A stretch of 64,000 nucleotides of DNA from Bdellovibrio sp. ZAP7 (GTDB lineage Bacteria; Bdellovibrionota; FAC87; UBA2466): positions 1 through 64,000 of the forward strand of contig CAMCTJ010000006.1 of the NCBI GenBank assembly GCA_945878405.1, in the 5' to 3' direction. Within the stretch, counting starts at the first letter, position 1. Every line of letters starts with the position of its first letter. Shown one piece after another: positions 34,065 to 41,048 of the stretch. A program made the position numbers and the translations under genes. The notes under the pieces were generated by a model that saw nothing but the letters and a program-made list of their open reading frames with translations, made no database searches and was not told the origin of the DNA.

Positions 34065-35019
34065 ATTTATAGTTGCGGCGGAAGATTCGGGACAAAGAAT
34101 CGATGTGTTTTTAGCTGGTCAAACCCAGAAAAGCAGAACTGTCATTCAGGAACACCTTAAAAAAAACTGTGTCACCATAAATTCACAGCCTCTCACAAAA
34201 TATTCGATCCGAATTCAGGCCGGAGATGAAGTTGCTATTGATTTGCTAGAAGACGAAGGTCTCGCCTTAGAGCCTGTTGAAGCTCCTCTGAGCATTCTTT
34301 TTGAGGATGAGCACCTCCTCGTTATTAATAAAGAGCAAGGCATTGTGGTTCATCCGGCGGCGGGACACCGTGGGGACACTTTAGTTCACCATTTACTCCA
34401 TTATTTGGGTGAATCTGATTCGTTTGTTTCTTCGTCCTCCATTCGCCCGGGGATCGTTCATCGCCTAGACAAAGGAACAAGTGGAGTTTTGTTAGTAGCA
34501 AAAAATCGGGAAGTTCAAGACTCACTCTCCCATCAATTCAAAAATCGAGAAGTAAAAAAAGTATATGAAGCCTTGGTTTGGGGACAAATCCAGAGAGAGG
34601 GAGTACTCAAAAATGCAATCGGTCGAGATCGCGTCCATCGACAGAAAATGAGTTCTAAGACTTCACAAGGAAGGTCGGCAGAAACGCGATTCAAGCCTTC
34701 AGAGATTTTTCGCTCTTATACTCACTTGCTGGTTTTTCCACTGACGGGACGCACACATCAAATCCGAGTTCACTTATCTGAATTTGGTCATTCGATTGTT
34801 GGTGACCCCATTTACGGCAAAGGCCTTACCGCCAAGCGCTCAGAAGAAATCAGTGATGGCATCCGACAGGTTATGGCAAACCTCGAACATCCCTTTTTAC
34901 ATGCCCGCACTCTCACCTTTACACATCCACTTTCGAAACAGGTTTTGGAATTTGAAGCTCCACGCCCTAAATCATTTGATACTATCCTGGCACTTTTACG
35001 CGCGGAGAATTCCCTGTGA
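34051..35019 (+). CDS. RluD-family large-subunit pseudouridine synthase
   Basis: Converts uridine to pseudouridine in 23S rRNA. I take the GTG at 34051, close to the S4 domain start (FIVAAEDSGQRIDVFLAG); the track TTG lies 21 bp upstream and no strong ribosome site decides between them. An N-terminal S4 RNA-binding domain (about 5-75) is followed by the RluA/RluD catalytic domain. The catalytic aspartate is in HRLDKGTSGVLLVAKN, with RTHQIRVHLSEFGHSIVGDPIYG further on. Length (about 322 aa) and the immediately downstream pgeF match the rluD-yfiH arrangement known in E. coli. Exact target position (rluD or rluC type) is inferred from this context. Confidence 0.92.
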   Translation: MPNFKFIVAAEDSGQRIDVFLAGQTQKSRTVIQEHLKKNCVTINSQPLTKYSIRIQAGDEVAIDLLEDEGLALEPVEAPLSILFEDEHLLVINKEQGIVVHPAAGHRGDTLVHHLLHYLGESDSFVSSSSIRPGIVHRLDKGTSGVLLVAKNREVQDSLSHQFKNREVKKVYEALVWGQIQREGVLKNAIGRDRVHRQKMSSKTSQGRSAETRFKPSEIFRSYTHLLVFPLTGRTHQIRVHLSEFGHSIVGDPIYGKGLTAKRSEEISDGIRQVMANLEHPFLHARTLTFTHPLSKQVLEFEAPRPKSFDTILALLRAENSL

Positions 35020-35648
35020 CGGGCTCTTTGTTCTCGATCGAATGGGGAATTGAAATTGAAAAAAAAGGGGATTCGGTTCCTTTATTTGAGCAAGTACACG
35101 GAAACGAAATCTTACATTTATCTAAAGCAGGGGAGCTTGAGATGGCCTCGAAGGCTTTACCCCAGGCGGACGGGGCTATCGCTCATTTTAACCAGGCCGA
35201 GGTTCACGTATACACTGCCGATTGCCTTCCTATACTCTTTTTTACCGAAGACCCTAACGGGGCCATAGCTGCCATTCATGCGGGCTGGAAAGGAGTTAAA
35301 AAGGGAATCGTCCAAAAGGCATATCAAGAACTTTCTCATTTTAAAAATCTCCATGTCTTGATTGGGCCCGCAATTGGAGTCTGCTGTTTTGCTGTACGCG
35401 AGGACTTTATCCAGGAATGGGAAACCGCGAACCTCTCACCCCGTCCCTTTCTTTCTCGTAAAAACAACCGCGATTACTTTAATCTTCTTAATTATGTAAC
35501 CCAAGAAGCCTTGTCAGAGATTCCACCGTCTCATCTCCACCTGGATTGGTTTCGTTGCACAGTATGCTCAACTCCATCCCTTCCCTCTTTTCGACGAAAC
35601 AAAAGTGCCAATCCCCGACTGAGAACCTGGATTCGCAAGACTACTTAG
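35016..35648 (+). CDS. pgeF: Peptidoglycan editing factor PgeF (YfiH/DUF152, laccase-domain protein)
   Basis: PgeF proteins correct UDP-MurNAc-dipeptides containing Ser instead of Ala and have been described as purine-nucleoside-active copper/zinc proteins. The metal-site residues are in the blocks EQVHGNEILHL, YTADCLPILFF (Cys) and AAIHAGWKGVKKGIVQKA (His). Family blocks IGPAIGVCCFAVREDF and the C-terminal CSTPSLPSFRRNKSANPR complete the fold. The GTG start overlaps the pseudouridine synthase stop in GTGA, so the two are coupled. The stop interlocks with the convergent acetyltransferase stop (4 bp). Confidence 0.93.
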   Translation: MTGSLFSIEWGIEIEKKGDSVPLFEQVHGNEILHLSKAGELEMASKALPQADGAIAHFNQAEVHVYTADCLPILFFTEDPNGAIAAIHAGWKGVKKGIVQKAYQELSHFKNLHVLIGPAIGVCCFAVREDFIQEWETANLSPRPFLSRKNNRDYFNLLNYVTQEALSEIPPSHLHLDWFRCTVCSTPSLPSFRRNKSANPRLRTWIRKTT

Positions 35649-36073
35649 CGGATCCATTTCATTAGCCAAGCGTCTTTTTTTCCTTCGTAATATTTCTTGC
35701 GTATTCCTTGTACTTGAAACCCGGTGCCCAAATAAAGTCTAACGGCAGGCTCATTTGTGGGATCGACCTCTAAAAATGCTTGTTCGATTCCGGGCAGCGA
35801 CAAAACATTCTGAAGGAGATTTCTTGCCCATCTCTTACCTTGGGCATCTTTACGGGTCGCAATAGAAACTACATCTACTTCAGTCCCTGTTAACAGAGTC
35901 AAAATAAAACAAGCTAATCCCTCAGAGTCATCAACTCCCCAACAGAAGGAGCTCGGTTGGCTCAGAAAATACTCATACTCTTTCTTGCTCCATAAAGGCT
36001 TTAGAACCTCCTGCGCAATCGAGTAGATCTTCTCGAGATCCTCTCCTGTCAGCTTTCTAATTTTACATTCCAT
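35645..36073 (-). CDS. GNAT acetyltransferase, RimI-like
   Basis: A 142-aa Gcn5-type N-acetyltransferase. The acetyl-CoA pyrophosphate loop is degenerate but in place (VVSIATRKDAQGKRWARNLLQNVL; the usual Q-x-x-G-x-G/A is RKDAQGKRWA). It is followed by EQAFLEVDPTNEPAVRLYLGTGFQVQGIRKKYYEGKKDAWLM, which strongly resembles RimI, the N-acetyltransferase of ribosomal protein S18 (LEVR-x-x-N-x-x-A-x-x-L-Y-x-x-x-G-F). Substrate is not certain. Its ATG shares the base of the upstream stop (TAATG). Confidence 0.8.
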   Translation of the reverse strand: MECKIRKLTGEDLEKIYSIAQEVLKPLWSKKEYEYFLSQPSSFCWGVDDSEGLACFILTLLTGTEVDVVSIATRKDAQGKRWARNLLQNVLSLPGIEQAFLEVDPTNEPAVRLYLGTGFQVQGIRKKYYEGKKDAWLMKWIR

Positions 36074-36702
36074 TAGGACAACAAGAGTGTTGCGGCATAT
36101 TTTTCGGTCAGAAAGTCGATATAATCCTGCAACCCCTGATCGACACGTTCTTTTTTCAGGGCCTCGGCAACGAGTGAACGATTTTCATCTCCCAATTTCT
36201 TAACTTTTTCGGGGTAATTCTTGGTGTACTGCTCAATCTCCGAGTCTGTAATCACCGGTGTTAAACTCTCAATTTTCTTTTTCAAAAACCTCTCAGCCAG
36301 TAACCCTTGCGACACTCGCTTTGCCGCTTCCGAATCGGAAATAGAAAACGTTTTTAACAGTCGAATCCAATCTGCTCCCCCACCTAGCTCTTTAAGCCGC
36401 TTGATTGTTTCATTAACCTGTTTGGGATCCAGCTCTTTAAAATCAACTGCTTTTGCCTCGGCCAAGATCATTTCTTCGAACATTACTTTTTGCACTGTGA
36501 TCTTGAGACTCTTGTCCGTTTCAAAAAGTATCACTGGCCGCTCACCGGATCTGAGACGTTGTACTCCCCTAAACAAGTAAGCATCTTGAACAGTGATCAG
36601 TCGATCACCCACTTTGGCTGCAATCGCATTTACAAGCTGGGGAGCTCCCTGTGTCGAGAAACAGAAGAGAAAAGTAGCGGCAAGAATCAGCCTTCCCGAC
36701 AT
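36073..36702 (-). CDS. SurA-N-like secreted chaperone-type protein without PPIase domain
   Basis: A 209-aa exported protein (signal peptide AATFLFCFSTQG). Residues about 24-200 follow the SurA N-terminal layout: NAIAAKVGDRLITVQDAYLFRGVQRL (the conserved start of SurA-type chaperones, after removal of the leader), then helices ending DSEIEQYTKNYPEKV. There is no parvulin-type PPIase domain, so it may be a chaperone for outer-membrane proteins. Its first bases overlap ridA by 16 bp and its last base is shared with the acetyltransferase start (TAATG). Confidence 0.72.
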   Translation of the reverse strand: MSGRLILAATFLFCFSTQGAPQLVNAIAAKVGDRLITVQDAYLFRGVQRLRSGERPVILFETDKSLKITVQKVMFEEMILAEAKAVDFKELDPKQVNETIKRLKELGGGADWIRLLKTFSISDSEAAKRVSQGLLAERFLKKKIESLTPVITDSEIEQYTKNYPEKVKKLGDENRSLVAEALKKERVDQGLQDYIDFLTEKYAATLLLS

Positions 36703-37070
36703 GCTATCCCTTCAATTTCAACCAGGGCACCTTTGGGTAGCGCAGACACTTCTACCGTTGCTCGAGCAGGATAAGGCGCAACCATATGTTTTTCATAAAC
36801 GGTATTAAACTTAGGAAAATCCCCCATGTTTTTTAGAAACACTGTTGTCTTAACCAAATGTTTAAGTCCCAGTCCTTCCGCCTCAAGTACCGCAGCGAGA
36901 TTTTTCAGAACCTGTTCGGTTTGTTCCTCAACCGTGCTACCCACCATTTCCATACTCTTGGGATCAAGAGGAATTTGCCCCGAAGCATACACCATGTTAC
37001 CCACCACGATTGCTTGGGAATAGGGCCCGATGGCGGCAGGCGCTCCAGATGTCTTAATTACTTTTTTCAT
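36687..37070 (-). CDS. ridA: RidA/YjgF-family enamine/imine deaminase
   Basis: RidA hydrolyses reactive enamine intermediates from PLP enzymes such as threonine dehydratase. At 127 aa it has the family length. Signature pieces are APAAIGPYSQAIVVGNMVYASGQIPLDPK and the C-terminal block PYPARATVEVSALPKGALVEIEGIA; the Arg in PARATVEV is the conserved catalytic-site arginine (Arg105 in the E. coli numbering). It overlaps neighbours on both sides (17 bp with the 122-aa gene, 16 bp with the SurA-N-like gene), showing that the run is a single packed operon. Confidence 0.95.
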   Translation of the reverse strand: MKKVIKTSGAPAAIGPYSQAIVVGNMVYASGQIPLDPKSMEMVGSTVEEQTEQVLKNLAAVLEAEGLGLKHLVKTTVFLKNMGDFPKFNTVYEKHMVAPYPARATVEVSALPKGALVEIEGIACREG

Positions 37071-37422
37071 GATGTCCCTCTTTCTTTTTAAAGCTTACTT
37101 TCGCATGAATATCTACTTCATGACTCTCCAGAAACTTTTGAAGTTCTTTATTGATATCAGTTTTTGCTAACACCTTTCCAAACTCCTTAGTCAACATTTC
37201 ATAGAGACTATCTTTCTTTCTGCTGAAACCTTCCATAAACAAAGAAACCAGTTCTTTAGGAAGTTTCTTTTCTTTCAGATACCCACGAACTCCTTCTTCA
37301 GTCATGAAAATGGTTGCAAGACCCGCAGCAGTCACATCTTTGACGACTTCTGTCCACCACGGCTTATCTTTTTCATCCTCAAAAGAGGGACTATGTTTTT
37401 CGTTTTCTTTTTTTTCAGTCAT
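37054..37422 (-). CDS. Small charged protein of unknown function
   Basis: I choose the ATG at 37422 (122 aa, MTEKKENEKHSPSF); the longer track start lies entirely inside the upstream gene. The start overlaps the upstream RatA/COQ10-type stop by 8 bp (ATGACTGA). The protein is hydrophilic and helical: a PWWTEVVKDVTAAGLATIFM segment near residue 21 is amphipathic, and Lys/Glu-rich helices follow to a basic end (SFKKKEGHHEKSN). No signal peptide or known domain. Sandwiched in the glpX-to-rimI run and overlapping ridA, it is probably a real, expressed gene. Confidence 0.6.
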   Translation of the reverse strand: MTEKKENEKHSPSFEDEKDKPWWTEVVKDVTAAGLATIFMTEEGVRGYLKEKKLPKELVSLFMEGFSRKKDSLYEMLTKEFGKVLAKTDINKELQKFLESHEVDIHAKVSFKKKEGHHEKSN

Positions 37423-37855
37423 GATTTTGAATCTCTTTTGCTCGGGTTTCGAACTTATCAAACATCTGGGGCAAATTACTTTCTGTTAACTTCTTGGTAA
37501 TCCATCCGGGAACCAAAAAACCAAATCCAACTTCCAGCTCATATTTTACCCAAGTACCCACTTGATGAGGCGAAAGAATCCATTTACCTTGATTAGTTTT
37601 AAAAAAATCACTTTCCACTAAACGCCAATGAACTTCCTTCTCTGGAAAAAGATTAAATTCTAGGTCATAAGCAAATCGTTTCATCATCTCGATTTCGAAT
37701 CTTACTCTCACCTTTTCAGTGCCTTTTCCTGCAACAATCGTTGAGCCAACGACTTCGGGCAGAAAAGTCTTATAATTCTCAAAGTCGATAATGACTTGAT
37801 AGAGCGATTTTTGGGCTACTTTGAATTCTCGTTCGCGTTGTATCTGACTGGCCAT
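37415..37855 (-). CDS. SRPBCC (COQ10/RatA-type) START-like protein
   Basis: A 146-aa START-fold protein with an AAAGGA site. The N-terminal block (REREFKVAQKSLYQVIIDFENYKTFLPEVVGSTIV) and the FLVPGWITKKLTESNLPQMFDKFETRAKE end match the COQ10-type polyketide-cyclase domain. Proteins of this group bind ubiquinone-like lipids; the bacterial paralogue RatA was described as a ribosome-association toxin. Here no antitoxin-like gene (RnfH/RatB) is adjacent, so lipid or quinone binding is the more cautious reading. It lies 15 bp after glpX and overlaps the small charged gene. Confidence 0.75.
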   Translation of the reverse strand: MASQIQREREFKVAQKSLYQVIIDFENYKTFLPEVVGSTIVAGKGTEKVRVRFEIEMMKRFAYDLEFNLFPEKEVHWRLVESDFFKTNQGKWILSPHQVGTWVKYELEVGFGFLVPGWITKKLTESNLPQMFDKFETRAKEIQNHD

Positions 37856-37870
37856 GGCTAGTTCCTTTCC

Positions 37871-38833
37871 TCACGACCATCCGTAGTTTGGTTTTTTGGC
37901 AAAATGATGGTGCGCTCTGATTTCTCGCACAGTTCCTGTTTCAGATCTCATTACAATTGAATGGGTGTGAGCGCCTCGAGCAGTGTATCGAACCCCACTG
38001 AGAAAGCTTCCATGGGTGACCCCTGTCGCAATAAACATCACATTTCCCTTTGCAAGATCTTTGAGACCATACACTTTATTTTCATCTGTGATTCCCATCT
38101 GTCTCGCGCGTGTCTTCTCCTCATCACTTCGAAATTTTAACATCCCTTGCATGTCGCCGCCCAAACAACGAAGAGCAGCTGCGGCAATCACTCCTTCAGG
38201 AGCTCCGCCGATTCCAATCAACATGTCAATTCCAGTTTCTTCCCTAACGGTAGCAATAGCTGCGGAGACATCGCCGTCTCCGATCAATCGAATGCGAGCT
38301 CCACACTCTCTTATTTCATTGATTAACTCTTGATGGCGGGGTCTATCGAGAATAATCACCATCATATCTTCCACGGACTTACCCATCGCTTTTGCAACTT
38401 CTTTGAGATTCCAGCTGGGAGACTTGGTAATATCGATAGCCCCCTTGGCCTGCGGTCCTACGGCAATTTTGTCCATGTAAGTATCAGGCGCATGGAGGAG
38501 ACATCCTGGCTCTCCAGCGGCAATGACCGAAAGGGCTTCGCTTCTGCCTAAAGCAGTAATCGTGGTTCCCTCTAAGGGGTCGCAAGCTATTTCAATTTCG
38601 GGCCCTTCTCCAGCACCGACCTTCTCTCCGATAAAAAGCATAGGGGCTTCATCTCTTTCCCCTTCGCCAATCACAATGGTCCCATCAAAACGAATCGAAT
38701 CGAATGCCTTCCGCATGGATTCAACGGCCGCCTCATCCGCCGATTTTTCTTTTCCACGCCCAATCCAACGACCAACTGAAAGAGCAGCAGCTTCGGTCAC
38801 CCGGACGAATTCAAGAGCTAAATTTCTATCCAT
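37871..38833 (-). CDS. glpX: Class II fructose-1,6-bisphosphatase GlpX
   Basis: GlpX dephosphorylates fructose-1,6-bisphosphate in gluconeogenesis, using Mg/Mn. The 320-aa protein has the family metal sites GTIVIGEGERDEAPMLFIG and IACDPLEGTTITALG, and the later block LIGDGDVSAAIATV, with GIGGAPEGVIAAAALRCLGGDMQG. It is the first gene of a minus-strand run ending with a RimI-like gene and is divergent from the DUF721 gene. Confidence 0.95.
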   Translation of the reverse strand: MDRNLALEFVRVTEAAALSVGRWIGRGKEKSADEAAVESMRKAFDSIRFDGTIVIGEGERDEAPMLFIGEKVGAGEGPEIEIACDPLEGTTITALGRSEALSVIAAGEPGCLLHAPDTYMDKIAVGPQAKGAIDITKSPSWNLKEVAKAMGKSVEDMMVIILDRPRHQELINEIRECGARIRLIGDGDVSAAIATVREETGIDMLIGIGGAPEGVIAAAALRCLGGDMQGMLKFRSDEEKTRARQMGITDENKVYGLKDLAKGNVMFIATGVTHGSFLSGVRYTARGAHTHSIVMRSETGTVREIRAHHHFAKKPNYGWS

Positions 38834-38940
38834 AATCCCTCAACGTAAAAATGCTATTCATATCAAAGGACTGAGCACTTTGCTAGACGCGTCGTACAGA
38901 ACTCAGTGACACATTGATCGGAAGTGACTACTCTCACGCC

Positions 38941-39342
38941 ATGCTTAAAACTAAGAAGTCGGAAGCCGAGCTCTTAGAGCTTTATAACATTCGCAAAAAC
39001 GACCACAGAAAACTGCGAACAAAAAAAGCTACGACGAAAAAGAGAGCTCCAGAAAAAGCTTCTGCGCTTCTCAATCAGTTCTTTAAAGACGAACCAGAGG
39101 CTCTTAAGAAAATGCAGGAAAGCCGAGCCATACAGTCCTGGACTCGTTATGTAGGAAAAGAAGCAGCAAAAGTTTCAAAAGCCATAAGAATCACTGAAGG
39201 AGAACTCCTGGTTTATGTCTCAGATCCTCTTTGGCTACACCAGCTAATGCTGCTCAAGAATCAGATTTTAAATTGTTATCGACGAGAATTTGCTCAATTA
39301 AAGTTAAGACAGCTCTATTTTAAAAGAGTCGATGCTGTTTAG
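38941..39342 (+). CDS. DUF721 (DciA-like) protein
   Basis: The ATG at 38941 (133 aa) is preferred to the upstream TTG. The N-terminal ~50 residues are basic (RKLRTKKATTKKRAPEKAS). From about residue 55 the DUF721 domain appears: SRAIQSWTRYVGKEAAKVSKAIRITEGELLVYVSDPLWLHQLMLLKNQILN. DciA, the best known DUF721 member, loads the replicative helicase in many bacteria, so this could be its equivalent. It is monocistronic; its stop lies 1 bp from the dut stop on the other strand. Confidence 0.78.
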   Translation: MLKTKKSEAELLELYNIRKNDHRKLRTKKATTKKRAPEKASALLNQFFKDEPEALKKMQESRAIQSWTRYVGKEAAKVSKAIRITEGELLVYVSDPLWLHQLMLLKNQILNCYRREFAQLKLRQLYFKRVDAV

Positions 39343-39343
39343 T

Positions 39344-39778
39344 TCATCCTGTACTACCAAAACCGCCAGCCCCTCGATCCGTTTGAGACAAATCATCAAC
39401 TGATTCCCACTGAATTTGCTCTACTTTTTTAATTACCAGTTGAGCGATTCGATCCCCATGTGTCAGTCTAACAGGCTCTGCTCCCAAATTAATCATGAGC
39501 ACCATCACTTCACCACGGTAGTCACTATCAATGGTTCCGGGTGAATTGACGACTGTTAGCCCTTGCTTGATCGATAAACCGCTTCTCGGGCGAACCTGGA
39601 CTTCGTAGCCCTCTGGAATCCCAAAGGCGAGTCCCGTGGGCACAGCGGCGCGCTTTCCCGGTAAGATTTCTAAGGGTTGAGGCAAACAGGCCTTCACATC
39701 GCAACCTGCACTTCCGGTTGTCATGTACTTAGGAATTTCTGCCGACTGATTAATTTTTTTTACTTGCACTTGAATCAT
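39344..39778 (-). CDS. dut: Deoxyuridine 5'-triphosphate nucleotidohydrolase Dut
   Basis: dUTPase hydrolyses dUTP to dUMP, keeping uracil out of DNA. All five motifs are visible in the 144-aa sequence: GSAGCDVKACL (1), RPRSGLSIKQGLTV (2), VNSPGTIDSDYRGEV (3), RIAQLVIKKV (4) and the C-terminal DRGAGGFGSTG (5). It is the last gene of the rimP operon and overlaps the M16 peptidase stop by 4 bp. Confidence 0.97.
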   Translation of the reverse strand: MIQVQVKKINQSAEIPKYMTTGSAGCDVKACLPQPLEILPGKRAAVPTGLAFGIPEGYEVQVRPRSGLSIKQGLTVVNSPGTIDSDYRGEVMVLMINLGAEPVRLTHGDRIAQLVIKKVEQIQWESVDDLSQTDRGAGGFGSTG

Positions 39779-41043
39779 TGAAACACCGATAGTTTTTTTA
39801 GTTTGGGTTTATTTTTAGAAAGCACGACTAAAGATTCTTTTTCGGGCACAAACAGCTCCTTCGCAGCCTGTCGTAGATCATCTTGAGTCACAGCGTCGAT
39901 TGAAGCTAGGACTTCTTCAACCGGTATTGCCCGACCGAACAGTATCTCGTTTCGGGCCAATGCTTCCTGTCTGGCTTCCATCTGATCAGCCGACAAGAGA
40001 ATCATCCCCTTGAGCTGGCCCTTTACTCGGTCTAGCTCTTCCATCGGCAAATCACCGTCTCTCAGTTTTTCAAACTCGGCCGAGAGAATCTCTAATGATT
40101 TTCCCAAAGAGCGAGAACTCATTCCGGTATAAATGGTGAAAATTCCCGTTTCAGCAAAAGGTAAAAAATCGCAATCGACTGAATACGCAAGAGCGGCTTT
40201 TTCACGAATCTCTTGAAAAAGTCGACTTCCCATTCCTCCGCCGAGAACGAAGCTTAATAAAAGGTAGGCATATCTCTTAGGATCGCGAACGCCCACGCCC
40301 TCAAAACCAACAAGACAGTGTAATTGGTCACTTGTGCTCTTTTGGAACCAATGCCTTTGGTGATAGTGAACCGGATGCCGCTTCAAATTGAGTTTTTGTT
40401 GGGGTTTGTTGAACCGAAAATAATGTTCGCACCGCTCTCTTAGGGGTTCAAATTCAATACCGCCAGCCACTGAGATCACAATATTAGCAGGCTGGTAGTG
40501 ATCCTCAAAAAAGTGCTCCACCATGGATCGAGACAAACCCTGGATTGTTTTTCTGGAACCAATGATGGGTTGTCCTAGACTCTCGCCCTTCCATATCTGG
40601 CGAAATAACGAATCGTAGATGGAGTCTTCGGGAGACTCTTCGACCATGGACAGTTCCTGCAACAAAACTTTACGTTCGCGCTCCAGTTCAGATTTAGGAA
40701 AAGTGGGATTAACGACTAGATCACTCAGAACATCTAAAGCGATATCGATGTGTTCATTTAACACCGTCGCATGAAAACAAGTAACTTCTCTCTCCGTAAA
40801 AGCATTTAGATCCCCACCCAGCCCTTCTAGGACCGTTGCAATTTGCTGAGGAGCTCTAGTTTTGGTGCCCTTAAATGCGAGATGCTCGATGAAGTGACTG
40901 ACCCCATTTAAGGAAGGACTTTCATTAACGCTTCCTACCTTTACCCACACGCCAATCGAAACGGAGCGAACGTAGGGATGCGATTCTGCAACTAATGTTA
41001 CTCCCTGACTTAAGACAGCCTTACGAAACTGGGGCACTACCAT
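39775..41043 (-). CDS. M16-family zinc peptidase (mitochondrial-processing-peptidase-like)
   Basis: A 422-aa inverzincin. The zinc motif is HFIEHLAFKGT (HxxEH), with the distal Glu in the block ELERERKVLLQE. The second, inactive half ends with the RVKGQLKGMILLSADQMEARQEALARNEI pattern, so it is a single-chain form like PqqL/YmxG. Its place directly after pnp and before dut matches the gene order of other bacteria (the B. subtilis pnpA-ylxY-mlpA-dut type neighbourhood). It follows pnp by 5 bp and overlaps dut by 4 bp. Physiological substrate unknown. Confidence 0.92.
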   Translation of the reverse strand: MVVPQFRKAVLSQGVTLVAESHPYVRSVSIGVWVKVGSVNESPSLNGVSHFIEHLAFKGTKTRAPQQIATVLEGLGGDLNAFTEREVTCFHATVLNEHIDIALDVLSDLVVNPTFPKSELERERKVLLQELSMVEESPEDSIYDSLFRQIWKGESLGQPIIGSRKTIQGLSRSMVEHFFEDHYQPANIVISVAGGIEFEPLRERCEHYFRFNKPQQKLNLKRHPVHYHQRHWFQKSTSDQLHCLVGFEGVGVRDPKRYAYLLLSFVLGGGMGSRLFQEIREKAALAYSVDCDFLPFAETGIFTIYTGMSSRSLGKSLEILSAEFEKLRDGDLPMEELDRVKGQLKGMILLSADQMEARQEALARNEILFGRAIPVEEVLASIDAVTQDDLRQAAKELFVPEKESLVVLSKNKPKLKKLSVFQ

Positions 41044-41048
41044 GATGG

